Shown: positions 63,927 through 64,000 of the stretch, piece after piece
How the letters are laid out: every line of letters begins with the position of its first letter
Numbering within the stretch: the stretch's first letter is position 1
Source of the DNA: Oricola indica
GTDB lineage: Bacteria; Pseudomonadota; Alphaproteobacteria; Rhizobiales; Rhizobiaceae
Length of the DNA stretch: 64,000 bases
Assembly: GCF_019966595.1 (NCBI RefSeq)
Contig: NZ_JAINFJ010000002.1
Coordinates: forward strand, 615,530 to 679,529
Direction: 5' to 3'
Made by a program: the position numbers and the translations under genes
Notes under the pieces: model-generated
Told to the model about the DNA's origin: nothing
What the model saw: only the letters and a program-made list of their open reading frames with translations
Databases searched by the model: none

Positions 63927-64000
63927 ACCGCCCCGGGTTTGCCGGAGGCTCCAACTCCTGAGTAGGATGGAGCATCATGAGCAAGACGACGAACAAGTAT
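63924..64000 (+). mobile_element. IS3-family insertion sequence, left end (runs off the window)
   Basis: Starts with a terminal-repeat-like TGAACCGCCCCGGGTTTGCC, the sequence type at the ends of many IS3-family elements in Rhizobiales, and contains the start of the transposase A frame 53 bp in. The right end, target duplication and subgroup lie outside the window. Confidence 0.75.
63977..64000 (+). CDS. IS3 family transposase OrfA, N-terminal fragment
   Basis: Eight codons are visible: MSKTTNKY. This is the usual start of OrfA (IS3/IS911-type HTH protein) in rhizobial IS3 elements, preceded by AGGATGGAGC. The identification combines these residues with the adjacent terminal repeat. Confidence 0.65.

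Overview
The window is about 64 kb of high-GC chromosomal DNA that reads as an alphaproteobacterium of the order Hyphomicrobiales (Rhizobiales), probably Rhizobiaceae or Phyllobacteriaceae. The basis is gene content and order: ybaB-dnaX-SRP RNA-HIT-nudC, a complete agl alpha-glucoside operon with its LacI-type regulator, a yejAABEF peptide/oligopeptide importer, pheA-kdsB beside a membrane-anchored cytochrome c, and a rhizobial-type Tad (Flp) pilus locus. The genus assignment is inference.

Layout. 1-7.5 kb: replication and housekeeping genes (ybaB end, dnaX, 4.5S RNA, HIT hydrolase, nudC, DUF924, an unknown 474-aa protein), then fadD behind a tandem TTTACG operator. 7.5-19 kb: ABC-F protein, a small protein, a Tat-exported metallo-hydrolase, pgi, a lipoprotein, a DUF2975/HTH pair, a xylonate-dehydratase-type IlvD/Edd enzyme, an alpha/beta hydrolase, a divergent HxlR/NTF2-like pair and a PBP4-like DD-carboxypeptidase. 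19-27.1 kb: aglK-aglA-aglG-aglF-aglE on the minus strand with divergent aglR, LacI-like operators in the shared promoter region and a terminator at the end. 27.2-31.3 kb: DUF3307 membrane protein, a beta-hydroxyacid dehydrogenase, pheA, kdsB and a cytochrome c with a long repetitive acidic tail. 31.3-41 kb: a translationally coupled operon encoding two YejA-like binding proteins (one Sec, one Tat), YejB, YejE, a Na+/Ca2+-exchanger-type membrane protein, YejF, and then a 2-hydroxyacid dehydrogenase. 41-44.5 kb: GNAT, NlpC/P60 peptidase, MarR regulator and M17 aminopeptidase.

44.6-56.4 kb holds the Tad pilus genes: tadD alone on the plus strand; pilA, cpaA, cpaB-cpaC-cpaD-cpaE-cpaF-tadB-tadC on the minus strand. 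They are separated by a foreign-looking segment (about 45.4-46.4 kb) and a second beta-hydroxyacid dehydrogenase. The upstream regions of tadD, cpaB and pilA share an AGGGTTAA word. Next comes a four-PAS GGDEF-EAL protein and an SH3-domain membrane protein.

60.5-64 kb is the most unusual part. It contains a tandem repeat of about 106 bp, a conserved gene with a palindromic repeat element of about 168 bp apparently inserted in frame, a second intergenic palindrome, and a truncated second copy of the 5' part of that gene which ends abruptly at AT-rich DNA. The AT-rich DNA encodes a short membrane ORF and an unknown HTH-like protein whose stop codon is the first three bases of an IS3-type element running off the window. 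This looks like a small genomic-island edge.
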